This document shows positions 42,204-51,025 of a DNA stretch of 56,122 nt, piece after piece. Made by a program: the position numbers and the translations under genes. The stretch's first letter is position 1, and each line of letters begins with the position of its first letter. Source of the stretch: Plastoroseomonas hellenica (GTDB lineage Bacteria > Pseudomonadota > Alphaproteobacteria > Acetobacterales > Acetobacteraceae); the NCBI RefSeq assembly GCF_018129085.1, contig NZ_JAAGBB010000018.1:73688-129809 (forward strand). Direction: 5' to 3'. The notes beneath the pieces were generated by a model. The model had not been told where the DNA came from. It was given only the letters and a program-made list of their open reading frames with translations, and searched no databases.

Positions 42204-42992
42204 GTGCCGCTGCTCTCGGTCAACAACATCGAGGTCGTCTACAGCGACGTCATCCTGGTGCTGCGCGGGCTGTCGCTCGATGTGCCGCAGGGCGAGATCG
42301 TCGCCCTGCTCGGCGCCAATGGTGCCGGGAAGTCGACGACCTTGAAGGCGATCTCGGGCCTGCTCCGCACCGAGGACGGGGCGGTGACGCGGGGCGAGAT
42401 CCGCTTCGGCGGGGAGCGCATCGACGGCACCCTGCCGCATCTGATCGTGCGGCGCGGGATCTTCCAGGTCATGGAGGGCCGGCGGATCGTCTCCGACATG
42501 ACCTGTCTCGAGAATCTGCGGCTCGGCGCCTTTACGCGCAGTGACGGCGAGGTGAAGCGCGACATCGAGATGGTCTACGACTACTTTCCCCGCCTGAAGG
42601 AGCGAACCGGCCTCGCCGGCTATCTCTCCGGCGGCGAGCAGCAGATGCTGGCGATCGGGCGCGCGCTGATGGCGCGGCCCAAGCTGATCCTGATGGACGA
42701 GCCCTCCATGGGCCTGTCGCCATTGCTGGTGAAGGAGGTTTTTTCCATCATCCGGCGGCTGAACCGCGACCTTGGCATCACCATCCTGCTGGTGGAGCAG
42801 AATGCCCGCATGGCGCTCTCCGTTGCCTCCTACGGCTATGTGATGGAGCAGGGGAAGGTGGTGCTGGACGGCACCGCGGCGGCACTGATGGACAACGAGG
42901 ATGTGAAGGAATTCTACCTCGGCGGCCATGGCGCCGAGCGCAAGAGTTTCCGCAACCTGAAATCCTACAAGCGCAGGAAGCGGTGGCTGTGA
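42204..42992 (+). CDS. livF: Branched-chain-type ABC transporter ATP-binding protein
   Basis: A 262-residue ATPase of the LivF group. Walker A GANGAGKST is at 37-45, followed by the FQVMEGRRIVSDMT Q-loop region, signature LSGGEQQMLAIGRALM, Walker B LILMDEPSMGLSP and switch VEQNARMAL. The GTG at 42204, preceded by GAGAGGG, is preferred because the upstream ATG (42153) lies inside a palindromic repeat. The C-terminus is basic (SFRNLKSYKRRKRW). It overlaps the next ligase by up to 10 bases. Confidence 0.9.
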   Translation: MPLLSVNNIEVVYSDVILVLRGLSLDVPQGEIVALLGANGAGKSTTLKAISGLLRTEDGAVTRGEIRFGGERIDGTLPHLIVRRGIFQVMEGRRIVSDMTCLENLRLGAFTRSDGEVKRDIEMVYDYFPRLKERTGLAGYLSGGEQQMLAIGRALMARPKLILMDEPSMGLSPLLVKEVFSIIRRLNRDLGITILLVEQNARMALSVASYGYVMEQGKVVLDGTAAALMDNEDVKEFYLGGHGAERKSFRNLKSYKRRKRWL

Positions 42993-44215
42993 CCGAACAT
43001 TACGACGCGCTGGAGACCCGCAGCGGCGACGCCCGCGCTGCCGCGCTGGCCGTGGCGCTGCCGCGTGCGATCGGCGCCGCGCAACGGGCGGCGCATTGGG
43101 CCGTGGCGCTGGCCGGCGTCGATGCGGCGCGGGTGACCGGTGCGCCGGCGCTCGCGGCCCTGCCGGTGACGCGCAAGTCGGAGCTCGTGGCGCGCCAGGC
43201 TGAGGTGCCGCCCTTCGGCGGCCTCGACGTGCTGCCGATCACCGCGCTGGCGCGGGTCTATGCCTCACCGGGCCCGATCCACGAAGGGGAACCGGAGGCG
43301 CCCGACTTCTGGCGCTATGCGCGCGCGCTGCACGCAACCGGGCTGCGCGCGGGCGCGCTGCTGCACAACTGCTTCGCCTATCACTTCACCCCGGCCGGCA
43401 TGATGCTGGAAGGGGGCGCGCGGGCGCTCGGCTGCCCGGTCTTCCCGGGCGGCACCGGCAATACCGAGATGCAGGCGCGCGCCGCGGCGCATCTGCGCCC
43501 CGCCTGCTACAGCGGCACGCCCGATTTCCTGAAGGCGATCCTGGAGGCAGGGGACGCGCTCGGGCTCGACCTGGCCAGCCTGCGCCTCGCGCATGTCACG
43601 GGCGGGGCTTTCCTGCCGGCGCTGCGCACCTGGTACGCGGCGCGCGGCCTGACGGTGATGCAGAGCTACGGCACCGCCGATCTCGGCCTCATCGCGTATG
43701 AAAGCGTGGCGCGGGAAGGGTTGATCCTGGACGAGGGCGTGGTGGTGGAGATTGTCCGCCCGGGCACCGGCGACCCGTTGCCGGATGGCGAGGTGGGGGA
43801 GGTGGTGGTGACCACGCTCTCCCCGCTCGCGCCCATGATCCGCTTCGCGACTGGGGATCTCTCGGCGATCCTGCCCGGCGCCTCCCCCTGCGGGCGGACC
43901 AACCGGCGCATCCGCGGCTGGATGGGCCGGGCGGACCAGGCGGCCAAGGTGCGCGGCATGTTCGTGCGGCCGGAACAGGTGGCCGAGGTGGTGCGACAGC
44001 ATCCCGGGGTCGGCAGGGCGCGGCTGGTGATCAGCCTCGATGGCGATCGCGACACCATGATCTTGCGGGCCGAAGCCACGGACGCCTCGCTCGCCGAGGC
44101 GCTGGCGCAGTCACTCCAGGCGGTGACGCGGCTGCGCGGGGCGGTGGAGGTCGTGCCGCCCGGCACCTTGCCGAACGACGGCAAGGTGATCGACGACACC
44201 CGCCCGGCGCCGTGA
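42983..44215 (+). CDS. Phenylacetate-CoA ligase-like AMP-binding protein
   Basis: A 410-residue adenylate-forming enzyme of the PaaK type. It has LPVTRKSELVARQ near the N-terminus, FWRYARALHATGLRAGALLHNCFAYHF, SGTPDFLKAILE, QSYGTADLGLIAYE, the RFATGDLSAILPG region and a C-terminal GRADQAAKVRGMFVRPEQV domain. The family activates aromatic acids (phenylacetate, coenzyme F390-type). The start may be the GTG at 42983 or 42989. It is translationally coupled to livF and to the next ligase. Confidence 0.86.
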   Translation: MAVTEHYDALETRSGDARAAALAVALPRAIGAAQRAAHWAVALAGVDAARVTGAPALAALPVTRKSELVARQAEVPPFGGLDVLPITALARVYASPGPIHEGEPEAPDFWRYARALHATGLRAGALLHNCFAYHFTPAGMMLEGGARALGCPVFPGGTGNTEMQARAAAHLRPACYSGTPDFLKAILEAGDALGLDLASLRLAHVTGGAFLPALRTWYAARGLTVMQSYGTADLGLIAYESVAREGLILDEGVVVEIVRPGTGDPLPDGEVGEVVVTTLSPLAPMIRFATGDLSAILPGASPCGRTNRRIRGWMGRADQAAKVRGMFVRPEQVAEVVRQHPGVGRARLVISLDGDRDTMILRAEATDASLAEALAQSLQAVTRLRGAVEVVPPGTLPNDGKVIDDTRPAP

Positions 44216-45849
44216 CGGCGTCGCTGCCGGCAGGCGACGATTACGCCGCGGTCCGCGCGGCTTTCCGATGGGACGTGCCGGCCCGGCTCAACATCGGGGT
44301 CGAGGCTTGCGACCGCTGGGCGGATGGCAGCGGCCGCACCGCGATCCTGGCGCTGGATACCGCGGGCGCCGCGACCCCGATCACCTTCGATGCCTTGCGC
44401 GCGCTGTCCAACCGCTGCGCCAACCTGCTGCGCGGCCTTGGCGTCGGGCGCGGCGATCGGGTCGGCATCCTGCTGCCGCAGGTGCCGGAAGCGGCGGTCG
44501 CGCATCTCGCGGCCTACAAGCTCGGCGCCATCGCGGTGCCGCTGTTCCAGCTCTTCGGCGAGGATGCGCTGGCCTTCCGGCTGCGCGATTGCGGCGCCGC
44601 GGCGGTGGTGACGGATGCGATCGGCATGGAGAAGCTCGCCGACATCCGCGCCGGACTGCCGGCGCTGCGCGTCGTCCTCGATGGCACGGCGCTGGCGGCG
44701 GGCATGGCCCGTGCTTCGCCCGAGCTGACGCCGGTCGATACCGCGGCGGATGACCCGGCGCTGATCATCTACACCTCCGGCACCACCGGCAGCCCGAAGG
44801 GGGCGCTGCATGCGCATCGGGTGCTGCGCGGCCATCTGCCGGGCGTCGAGATGCCGCAGGAGCGCTTCCCGCAGCCCGGCGACCTGTTCTGGACGCCGGC
44901 CGACTGGGCCTGGATCGGCGGGTTGCTGGATGTGCTGCTGCCGAGCTTGTTCCACGGTGTGCCGGTGCTCGCGCACCGGATGCCGAAATTCGACCCCGAG
45001 GCCGCCTTCGCGCTGATGGCCCGGCATGGGGTGCGCAATGCCTTTCTGCCGCCGACCGCGCTCAAGATGCTGCGCCAGGTCGCGGCGCCGGCACGGTTCG
45101 GCCACCGGCTGCGCTCGATCGGCAGCGGCGGCGAGACGCTGGGGGAGGAGCTGCTGGACTGGGGCCGCGGCGCCTTCGGTTTCACCATCAACGAATTCTA
45201 CGGCCAGACCGAATGCAACCTGGTGGTCGCGAACTGCGCCGGGCTGATGCCGGTGCGGCCGGGCAGCATGGGGCGGCCGGTGCCGGGGCATGAGGTCGCG
45301 ATCCTTGATGGCGCGGGGCGCGTGCTGGGTCCGGGCGAGGCCGGCACCATCGCGATCCGGGCGCCCGATCCGGTGATGTTCCTCGGCTACTGGAACAACC
45401 CGGCGGCGACGGCCGCGAAATTCGTCGGCGACTGGCTGCTGACCGGCGATCAGGGCGCGATGGATGCCGAAGGCTATCTGCGCTTCGTCGGCCGCGACGA
45501 CGACGTGATCACCTCGGCCGGTTATCGCATCGGCCCGGGCGAGGTGGAGGATTGCCTGCTGCGCCATCCGGCGGTCGCCATGGCGGCGGTGATCGGTCTG
45601 CCGGACGCGCTCAGGACCGAACGGGTGACGGCGGTCGTGGTCCCGCGCGAGGGCGTGGTGGCGGATGACGCCCTGGCCGTGGCGCTGCAGGATTTCGTGC
45701 GCCGGCGGCTGGCGGCCCATCTCTACCCGCGGGAGGTGTGCTTCGTGGATGCGCTGCCGACGACCGCGACCGGTAAGGTGATGCGCGGCGCTTTGCGCAG
45801 GACCCTGGAGAAGGCCCCTTCGAGCGGGATCACCCGAGCGGATAGGTGA
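44212..45849 (+). CDS. Acyl-CoA synthetase (AMP-forming)
   Basis: A 545-residue acyl/aryl-CoA synthetase. Motifs are IIYTSGTTGSPKGALHAHR (about 185-203), FYGQTECN, LLTGDQGAMDAEGYLRFVGR and the C-terminal swing domain with GYRIGPGEVED and the catalytic Lys in PTTATGKVMRGALRR. It is most like medium-chain or acetyl/propionyl-type synthetases. It is the third ligase in the Liv operon and ends it; the next gene is convergent 6 bases on. Its GTG start overlaps the preceding stop by 4 bases. Confidence 0.9.
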   Translation: MTASLPAGDDYAAVRAAFRWDVPARLNIGVEACDRWADGSGRTAILALDTAGAATPITFDALRALSNRCANLLRGLGVGRGDRVGILLPQVPEAAVAHLAAYKLGAIAVPLFQLFGEDALAFRLRDCGAAAVVTDAIGMEKLADIRAGLPALRVVLDGTALAAGMARASPELTPVDTAADDPALIIYTSGTTGSPKGALHAHRVLRGHLPGVEMPQERFPQPGDLFWTPADWAWIGGLLDVLLPSLFHGVPVLAHRMPKFDPEAAFALMARHGVRNAFLPPTALKMLRQVAAPARFGHRLRSIGSGGETLGEELLDWGRGAFGFTINEFYGQTECNLVVANCAGLMPVRPGSMGRPVPGHEVAILDGAGRVLGPGEAGTIAIRAPDPVMFLGYWNNPAATAAKFVGDWLLTGDQGAMDAEGYLRFVGRDDDVITSAGYRIGPGEVEDCLLRHPAVAMAAVIGLPDALRTERVTAVVVPREGVVADDALAVALQDFVRRRLAAHLYPREVCFVDALPTTATGKVMRGALRRTLEKAPSSGITRADR

Positions 45850-45855
45850 CGGGGC

Positions 45856-47142
45856 TCACGATGGTCCGAACAGCAGGTTCGGCACGACGAGCACGACCTG
45901 CGGCACGAAGATCAGCAGCAGCGTGACCGCCGATACCGCGATCAGGAAAGGTGTCGATTCCCGCGTGTAGTCTCCGATCGGGCAGCGCAGGACCTGGCAG
46001 ACCACGAACATCGCGCCGCCCACCGGCGGTGTGTAGTTGCCGATCGTCGCCGCGATGATGAAGACCAGGCCGAAATGCACGGGATCGATGCCGTATTGCG
46101 TCAGCAGCGGCAGGAAGATCGGCGTCAGCATGATGATGAGCACCGAGCCTTCCATGAAGGTGCCGGCAACCAGCACGAAGAGCACGATGAGCACCATGGC
46201 GACATTGGCGTCATCGGTGATGCCGAGCATCCATTCGGCGATCTCCTCCGGCAACTGCTCGAAGACGATGCCGTAGCCGAAGATGGCGGAGAGGGCGAGC
46301 AGGAACATCACCGCGCCGACATCCACCAGGCTGGCCTCGATTGCCTCGCGGAAGCTGGCGCGCGTCAGCATGCGGTGGGCGAAGAAGCCGATGACCACGG
46401 CGTAGACCACGGCGAAGGCACCGATCTCGGACGGGGTGAAAACGCCCATCCGGAGGCCGAGCAGCAGGATCACCGGGAAGAGCAGCGCCCAGATGCCACC
46501 GATCAGTGCCCGGCCGAGCTCGCCCGCCGTCGGGCGAGCCTCGCGCTCCGGCCCGTAGCCGCGGCGGCGTGCGGTGATCGAGATGGCGATGGCGAGCGAG
46601 GCCCAGAGCATCAGCCCCGGCACGATGCCCGCGGCGAAGAGCCGGCCGATCGAGACCTGCCCGACGGTGCCATAGAGGATGAAGCCGATGCCCGGCGGAA
46701 TGATCGGTGCCATCAGCGAACCATAGGAGAGCACGCCCGCCGCATAGCCGCGGGAGAAGCCTCGCTTCAGCATCTCCGGGCCGAGCACCCGGGCATTCAT
46801 TGCGGCATCCGCGATCGAGGATCCGGTGACCCCGCTCATCAGCGTCGACAGCGCGATGGAGGTCTGGGCAAGGCCGCCCTGCATGCGGCCGGTCAGCAGC
46901 GAGGCGAGCCGCAGGATGTTCTGGGTGATGCCCGAGCCGTTGAGGAAATTGCCCGCCAGGATGAAGAGCGGCACGGCGAGCAGCGCGAAGTTCTGCGTCT
47001 CCGTCACCGTGAGCTGCACCGGGATGGTCACCGGCAGTTCGGGATTCTGCAGGAAGAACAGCAGCCCCGCGATGCCGATGGCGAAGGCAACCGGCATGCC
47101 GAGTGCGAGCAGCACCGCGAGGACGATGAGGACGGTCAGCAT
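45856..47142 (-). CDS. TRAP transporter large permease (DctM family)
   Basis: A 428-residue inner-membrane protein with about 12 helices. DctM landmarks are LGMPVAFAIGIAGLLFF at the N-terminus, GSSIADAAMNARVLGPEMLKRGFS, PIIPPGIGFILYG and PVGGAMFVVCQVL. It forms the Na+-driven transport channel with the small permease and the binding protein encoded upstream. It is the last gene of an SDR-binding protein-small-large operon, with a 13-base gap to the small permease. Confidence 0.94.
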   Translation of the reverse strand: MLTVLIVLAVLLALGMPVAFAIGIAGLLFFLQNPELPVTIPVQLTVTETQNFALLAVPLFILAGNFLNGSGITQNILRLASLLTGRMQGGLAQTSIALSTLMSGVTGSSIADAAMNARVLGPEMLKRGFSRGYAAGVLSYGSLMAPIIPPGIGFILYGTVGQVSIGRLFAAGIVPGLMLWASLAIAISITARRRGYGPEREARPTAGELGRALIGGIWALLFPVILLLGLRMGVFTPSEIGAFAVVYAVVIGFFAHRMLTRASFREAIEASLVDVGAVMFLLALSAIFGYGIVFEQLPEEIAEWMLGITDDANVAMVLIVLFVLVAGTFMEGSVLIIMLTPIFLPLLTQYGIDPVHFGLVFIIAATIGNYTPPVGGAMFVVCQVLRCPIGDYTRESTPFLIAVSAVTLLLIFVPQVVLVVPNLLFGPS

Positions 47143-47155
47143 GGCGGGCCCTGTC

Positions 47156-47659
47156 TCACACCACGTCCACGGCCCGGCTCGCGACCTGCTCGCCGCGCCA
47201 AGCCGCCCGGATGTGGCGGATCGTGGTGACGAGCAGCAGCAGGGCGCAGCTCGGCAGGCTCGCCGTCACCCAGGAATAGCTGACCCCCGGCATGCCCTGG
47301 AAGGTGCGGATGCGGCTGACCCAGGCGAGATAGAAGCCTGCGACGATCAGATACAGCAGGAAGGCGATGATGAGCGCGTGGTTCAGCAGGCGGATGCCGA
47401 CCCGCAGGCGGGCCGGCAGGCGGTCCACCAGCACGTCGATCGACATCATGCTGTTGCTCCGCCAGGCAACATCGGCAGCGAGGAAGCAGCCCCAGGCAAA
47501 GAGGCAGGTGGCAAGATCGGTGGTCCAGTTCAACGGCATGCCGAGCATCCGCGCCACGCCGCCCAGGAAGATCAGGACCACCATCAGCAGCAGGAAGCTG
47601 CCTGCGACGAACGCCTCCGCGCCGCAGAGAATCCGGTAGAGGCCGCGCATCGCCCTCAT
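47156..47659 (-). CDS. TRAP transporter small permease (DctQ family)
   Basis: A 167-residue membrane protein with four hydrophobic helices in the DctQ arrangement. The second helix, WTTDLATCLFAWGCFLAADVAWRSNSMMSIDVLV, carries the family's typical region after TM2. It lies 11 bases downstream of the binding-protein gene and 13 upstream of the large permease. Confidence 0.9.
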   Translation of the reverse strand: MRAMRGLYRILCGAEAFVAGSFLLLMVVLIFLGGVARMLGMPLNWTTDLATCLFAWGCFLAADVAWRSNSMMSIDVLVDRLPARLRVGIRLLNHALIIAFLLYLIVAGFYLAWVSRIRTFQGMPGVSYSWVTASLPSCALLLLVTTIRHIRAAWRGEQVASRAVDVV

Positions 47660-47670
47660 GCTCCCCGGCC

Positions 47671-48660
47671 TCAGTTCCGGCCGACGTCGCGCAGCACCGC
47701 CTCGCGCTCCGCGGCCAGGCCCAGCACCTCATAGGCGCGCGCACCGGCGCGGCGGAAAGCGGCCATGTCCACATTGTCCACCGCAGTCATGCCACGGGCG
47801 AGCATCTGCCGCCGCACCTCCTGCTCGCGTTCGGCGATGCGGCGGGAGGTCTCCTGCCCGGCGCGGCGGCATTCCTCGACCAGGGCCGTACGATGCGCCT
47901 CGGGCAGGGACTGGAAGAAGCGGGAGCCGACGACCTGGAAATTGATCAGCAGGATGTGGCCGGTTTCGCTGACGTAGCGGATGACCTCGTTGAACCGGCC
48001 ACCGGGGATATTGTTCCAGACCAGCTCGACACCGTCGATCGCGCGTTGCTGCAGCGCCGGATACATCTCGCCGAAGGCCATGGCGACCGGGGCGGCGCCG
48101 AGGGCGCGCACCGATTCCTGCCAGATCGGCGCCGGCGGCGTGCGGATGCGCTGGCCGGCGAGGTCCTGTGGGGTGCGGACCGGGCGGTTGGTGTAGAAAT
48201 GCCGGTGGCCCTGCACCCAGTCGAAGCAGACGACCTGTAACCCGTGGCTGGCGGCCAGCTCCTGCTGCCAGCGGCGGATGGTCGGGCTCTCCGCAAGTTT
48301 CGCCACATCTTCGATCGTCTCGGCGAAATAGGGGCCATTGAGCACGGCCATGCCGCGCACATAGGTGCCGAGCCGCGCCGCATCGGTGTTCTGGCCGATG
48401 GCAGCGCCCTGGCGCATCTGCTCGATGATGTCCTCCTCCACGCCGAGCTGGGCGCTGTGGAAGACGCGGATGGTCAGACCGCCATTGGTGCGCTCCTGCA
48501 CGCGGCGCGCCCAGGTCTGGAAGCCTTCGTGGAAGGGCTCGCTGGGTCCGAGGACGTGGTTCAGGCGCAGCGTGAAGCGCTCCTGCGCGGCGGCCGGGGC
48601 CATCGCGGCCAGGGCAAGGCCGAGCGCCAGCGCGCCGTGCCGCATCGCCGTTCCGATCAT
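47671..48660 (-). CDS. TRAP transporter solute-binding protein (DctP family)
   Basis: A 329-residue periplasmic receptor with a signal peptide ending near residue 26 (APAAAQER). DctP features are LRLNHVLGPSEPFHEGFQTWA, FHSAQLGVEEDIIEQMRQGA, RTPQDLAGQRIRTPPAP (the conserved Arg contacts the ligand carboxylate) and AIDGVELVWNNI. Such proteins bind organic or sugar acids. The adjoining 2-keto-3-deoxy-acid-type SDR suggests a sugar acid as ligand (inference). Confidence 0.92.
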   Translation of the reverse strand: MIGTAMRHGALALGLALAAMAPAAAQERFTLRLNHVLGPSEPFHEGFQTWARRVQERTNGGLTIRVFHSAQLGVEEDIIEQMRQGAAIGQNTDAARLGTYVRGMAVLNGPYFAETIEDVAKLAESPTIRRWQQELAASHGLQVVCFDWVQGHRHFYTNRPVRTPQDLAGQRIRTPPAPIWQESVRALGAAPVAMAFGEMYPALQQRAIDGVELVWNNIPGGRFNEVIRYVSETGHILLINFQVVGSRFFQSLPEAHRTALVEECRRAGQETSRRIAEREQEVRRQMLARGMTAVDNVDMAAFRRAGARAYEVLGLAAEREAVLRDVGRN

Positions 48661-48684
48661 CTGTCTTCCTCCTCCCGTTTGTCC

Positions 48685-49416
48685 TCAGAGGGTCTGTCCG
48701 CCGTCCACGACCAGCACCTGGCCGGTCATGAAGGCGGCCTCGTCGCTGGCGAGGTAGAGTGCTGCGGCCGCCATTTCCTCGACGGTGCCGAGCCGTCCCA
48801 TGGCCTGGCGCGCGGTGAACTGCCGGAGCGTCGCTTCACGGTCGCCGCTCGCCTCGGCGCGTTCGATCAGCGAGGGCGAAAGCGTGGTACCCGGACAGAG
48901 CGCGTTGCAGCGCACGCCCTGCGCCACCGCTTCCCGCGCCACCGCCTTGGTCAGGCCGATCACGGCCGCCTTGCTGGTGCCGTAGGCGGCGCGCCCGGCG
49001 ACGCCGGTGATGGACGAGGCGACCGAGGCGATGTTGACGATGGCGCCGGCGCAACGCTCCAGCATGGCAGGCAGCGCGGCGCGGATGGTGTGGAACATCG
49101 AAGTGACGTTCTGGTCGAAGCTCCTCGCCCAATCGGCCTCGCTGGTTTCCCGGATGCCGCCGGCGTGCACCCAGCCCGCGGCGTTCACCAGGATGTCGAG
49201 CGGGCCGGCGTCGGCAATGGCGCGGGCGACCGCCTCGCCTTGGGTGACGTCGAGCGTGATGGGCTCGACGCCATGATCGGCGAGGGTGGCGAGCTTGGCC
49301 CCGGTACGGCTGGCGGCGCGGACCCGTGCCCCCTCTTGCGCGAAGACGAGGGCAATCGCCCGGCCCATCCCCTGGCCGGCGCCCGTAACGAAGGCCTGTT
49401 TGCCCTTGAGACGCAT
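48685..49416 (-). CDS. SDR oxidoreductase, 2-keto-3-deoxy-fuconate dehydrogenase-like (second copy)
   Basis: A 243-residue classical SDR with TGAGQGMG at 10-17, NAAG, catalytic Ser in IASVASSITG, YGTSK and CNALCPGTTLSPSL. It resembles the SDR at 11624 throughout (same RQAMGRLGTVEEMAAAALYLASDE and DGG ending), so the two are likely paralogues. It is the first gene of the TRAP operon, which points to oxidation of an imported sugar acid derivative. The operator-like palindrome upstream and the divergent GntR gene suggest local control. Confidence 0.88.
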   Translation of the reverse strand: MRLKGKQAFVTGAGQGMGRAIALVFAQEGARVRAASRTGAKLATLADHGVEPITLDVTQGEAVARAIADAGPLDILVNAAGWVHAGGIRETSEADWARSFDQNVTSMFHTIRAALPAMLERCAGAIVNIASVASSITGVAGRAAYGTSKAAVIGLTKAVAREAVAQGVRCNALCPGTTLSPSLIERAEASGDREATLRQFTARQAMGRLGTVEEMAAAALYLASDEAAFMTGQVLVVDGGQTL

Positions 49417-49490
49417 GCTCCCTCGTCGTCCATCGCTTCCAGAAGCGCCGGATCCGGCGGCACCTTGGCGCAGACCAGATTATGTCACTC

Positions 49491-49498
49491 GTGTACAC
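49491..49498. promoter_or_regulatory. Palindromic operator candidate between SDR-TRAP operon and GntR gene
   Basis: The 8-base palindrome GTGTACAC lies in a locally AT-richer part of the 124-base divergent gap. GntR/FCD regulators commonly bind short palindromes of the TTGTATACAA / GTNTACAC type. It is the only such site in this gap. Confidence 0.5.
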
Positions 49499-49540
49499 TT
49501 GCCATAACCAGGTGACGACGACAACCAGGGGCCTGCCTGC

Positions 49541-50527
49541 ATGACGTCCCGTTCCCGCGACCTGCCCGGCGCCCAGCCGCGGATGCATGCCCGCACGGCG
49601 GATCTGCTTGCGGCGCGGATCGCTGATGGCTCGCTGCCTCCGGGCACGGCGCTCTTCGAAAGCCGGCTCGCCGCGCTGCTCGGCACCAGCCGCGGCCCGA
49701 CCCGCCAGGCGCTGGCGCGGCTGGAGGCGCAAGGGCTGGTCCGGCGGGCCGAGGGGCGTGGCTACGTGGTGGCCGGCGCAGCGAGGCGCCCGGGTGCTGC
49801 GCTGCTCGTCGGGCTAGACGGCCTACGTCTTGCCCCCTCCGCGAGCTGGGAGCGGGTCTATGCCGAGGTCGAGCGCGCCATCGTCGCCCGCATGGCCTTC
49901 GCCACCTGGCGCGTGGTGGAGACCGACCTCGCCCGGCACCATGGCGTCAGCCGGACAGTCGCGCGCGAGGTGATCGCGCGGCTGCACCAGCGTGGCCTGC
50001 TGCGGCGCGACGACCGCGCGCGCTGGTATGCGCCGGCGCTGACGGCAGTCCATGTCGGCGAGTTGTACGAGGTGCGCGCGCTGCTCGAGCCGGCCGCGCT
50101 CACCGCTGCGGCGCCGCACCTGCCAGCCGGTTTCGCATCAGGTCTGCGCACGCGCGTCGCGGCGGCGATGATGCGCGCCGAAATCCTGGACGGCGCGGAG
50201 CTGGACGAGCTGGAGGCGGATCTGCATGTCCGCCTGCTCGGCCACTGTCCGAACGCCACGCTGATGGAGGCGGTGCGGCTGCACCAGTCGCTGCTGGTGG
50301 CGCACAGCTTCCTCTATGCCTGGGTGCCCAGGCTCTTCCCGGCGGAGCCTTTCCTGCCGGAGCATCTGGCGGTGCTGATGCCCCTGGAAGCCGGCAAGGT
50401 CGCGGAATCGGCGGAGGCGCTGCGCCGACACCTGCGTGATTCGCTCGCGCGGGCGGTCGCGCGGATCGAGCAGGTGAAGCGCGCGCCGCAGCCGCCGGCA
50501 TTGCCCTATCTGCGATCGGTGCCCTGA
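49541..50527 (+). CDS. GntR/FCD-family transcriptional regulator with two winged-helix domains
   Basis: A 328-residue regulator. The first GntR wHTH is at about 17-78 (SRLAALLGTSRGPTRQALARL). A second winged-helix segment is at about 106-164 (TDLARHHGVSRTVAREVIARL). The ligand-binding FCD helical domain runs from about 172 to 310, with EVRALLEPAALTAAA and DLHVRLL, whose Asp/His are usual metal ligands. Ordinary FadR/FCD proteins have one wHTH and about 230 residues, so this one carries an extra DNA-binding domain. It is divergent from the SDR-TRAP operon, its likely target. Confidence 0.87.
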   Translation: MTSRSRDLPGAQPRMHARTADLLAARIADGSLPPGTALFESRLAALLGTSRGPTRQALARLEAQGLVRRAEGRGYVVAGAARRPGAALLVGLDGLRLAPSASWERVYAEVERAIVARMAFATWRVVETDLARHHGVSRTVAREVIARLHQRGLLRRDDRARWYAPALTAVHVGELYEVRALLEPAALTAAAPHLPAGFASGLRTRVAAAMMRAEILDGAELDELEADLHVRLLGHCPNATLMEAVRLHQSLLVAHSFLYAWVPRLFPAEPFLPEHLAVLMPLEAGKVAESAEALRRHLRDSLARAVARIEQVKRAPQPPALPYLRSVP

Positions 50528-50530
50528 GGG

Positions 50531-50986
50531 TCAGCTCCGGCGCGCGACCCGCAGCGGCTGCCGCAGCAGCACCCCGGCCCGGCGCAGCGCGCAGCCGAGA
50601 TGGATGGCCGCCGGCATCGCGGCATAGGCGGCGCCAAGCGGCAGCCAACGCAGCAGCGCCGCCAGCGCTTCGCCGCGGTGCCCGCGCTGAGCGAGCGCGC
50701 AGGCCAGCAACAACGCCGCCTCGGCCGGCTGCACGCGGGGGCAGAGTTCGCAGCCGAAGTCACGGGCCTGGGTGGGTGCCGCACGCAGCAGGGCATCGAG
50801 CGGGAGCAGGGCCGCCGGCGCATCCTCGGCGGCCAGCAGCAGCCGCAGTGCCGGGATCGGTGGGCGGCCGGCGCGGGCCTCGGCCTCCCAGAGCCGGGCG
50901 GCGTCGAGCAGCAGGCGTTCGGGTGCCGGCAGGGCCTCCGCGTCGCTTCCGGTCCAGGGCCAGGCGGGCAGGCCATGGGTCGCCAT
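50531..50986 (-). CDS. Protein of unknown function under a putative Fur box
   Basis: A 151-residue, Ala/Leu-rich, mainly helical soluble protein. It starts MATHGLPAWPWTGSD and has a CELCPRVQPAEAA segment with a CxxC pair in the middle. The helical hairpins (ALRLLLAAEDAPAALLPLDA, AALLLACALAQRGHRGEA) suggest TPR-like packing. The family is not recognised. The ATG at 50986 follows AAGGAG. The Fur-like palindrome 40 bases upstream suggests iron repression, so a role in iron or haem handling is possible but unproven. Confidence 0.62.
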   Translation of the reverse strand: MATHGLPAWPWTGSDAEALPAPERLLLDAARLWEAEARAGRPPIPALRLLLAAEDAPAALLPLDALLRAAPTQARDFGCELCPRVQPAEAALLLACALAQRGHRGEALAALLRWLPLGAAYAAMPAAIHLGCALRRAGVLLRQPLRVARRS

Positions 50987-51025
50987 GGGCGGTCTCCTTC
51001 TCGTCTCCCGTCCCAGGGGTAAAGC

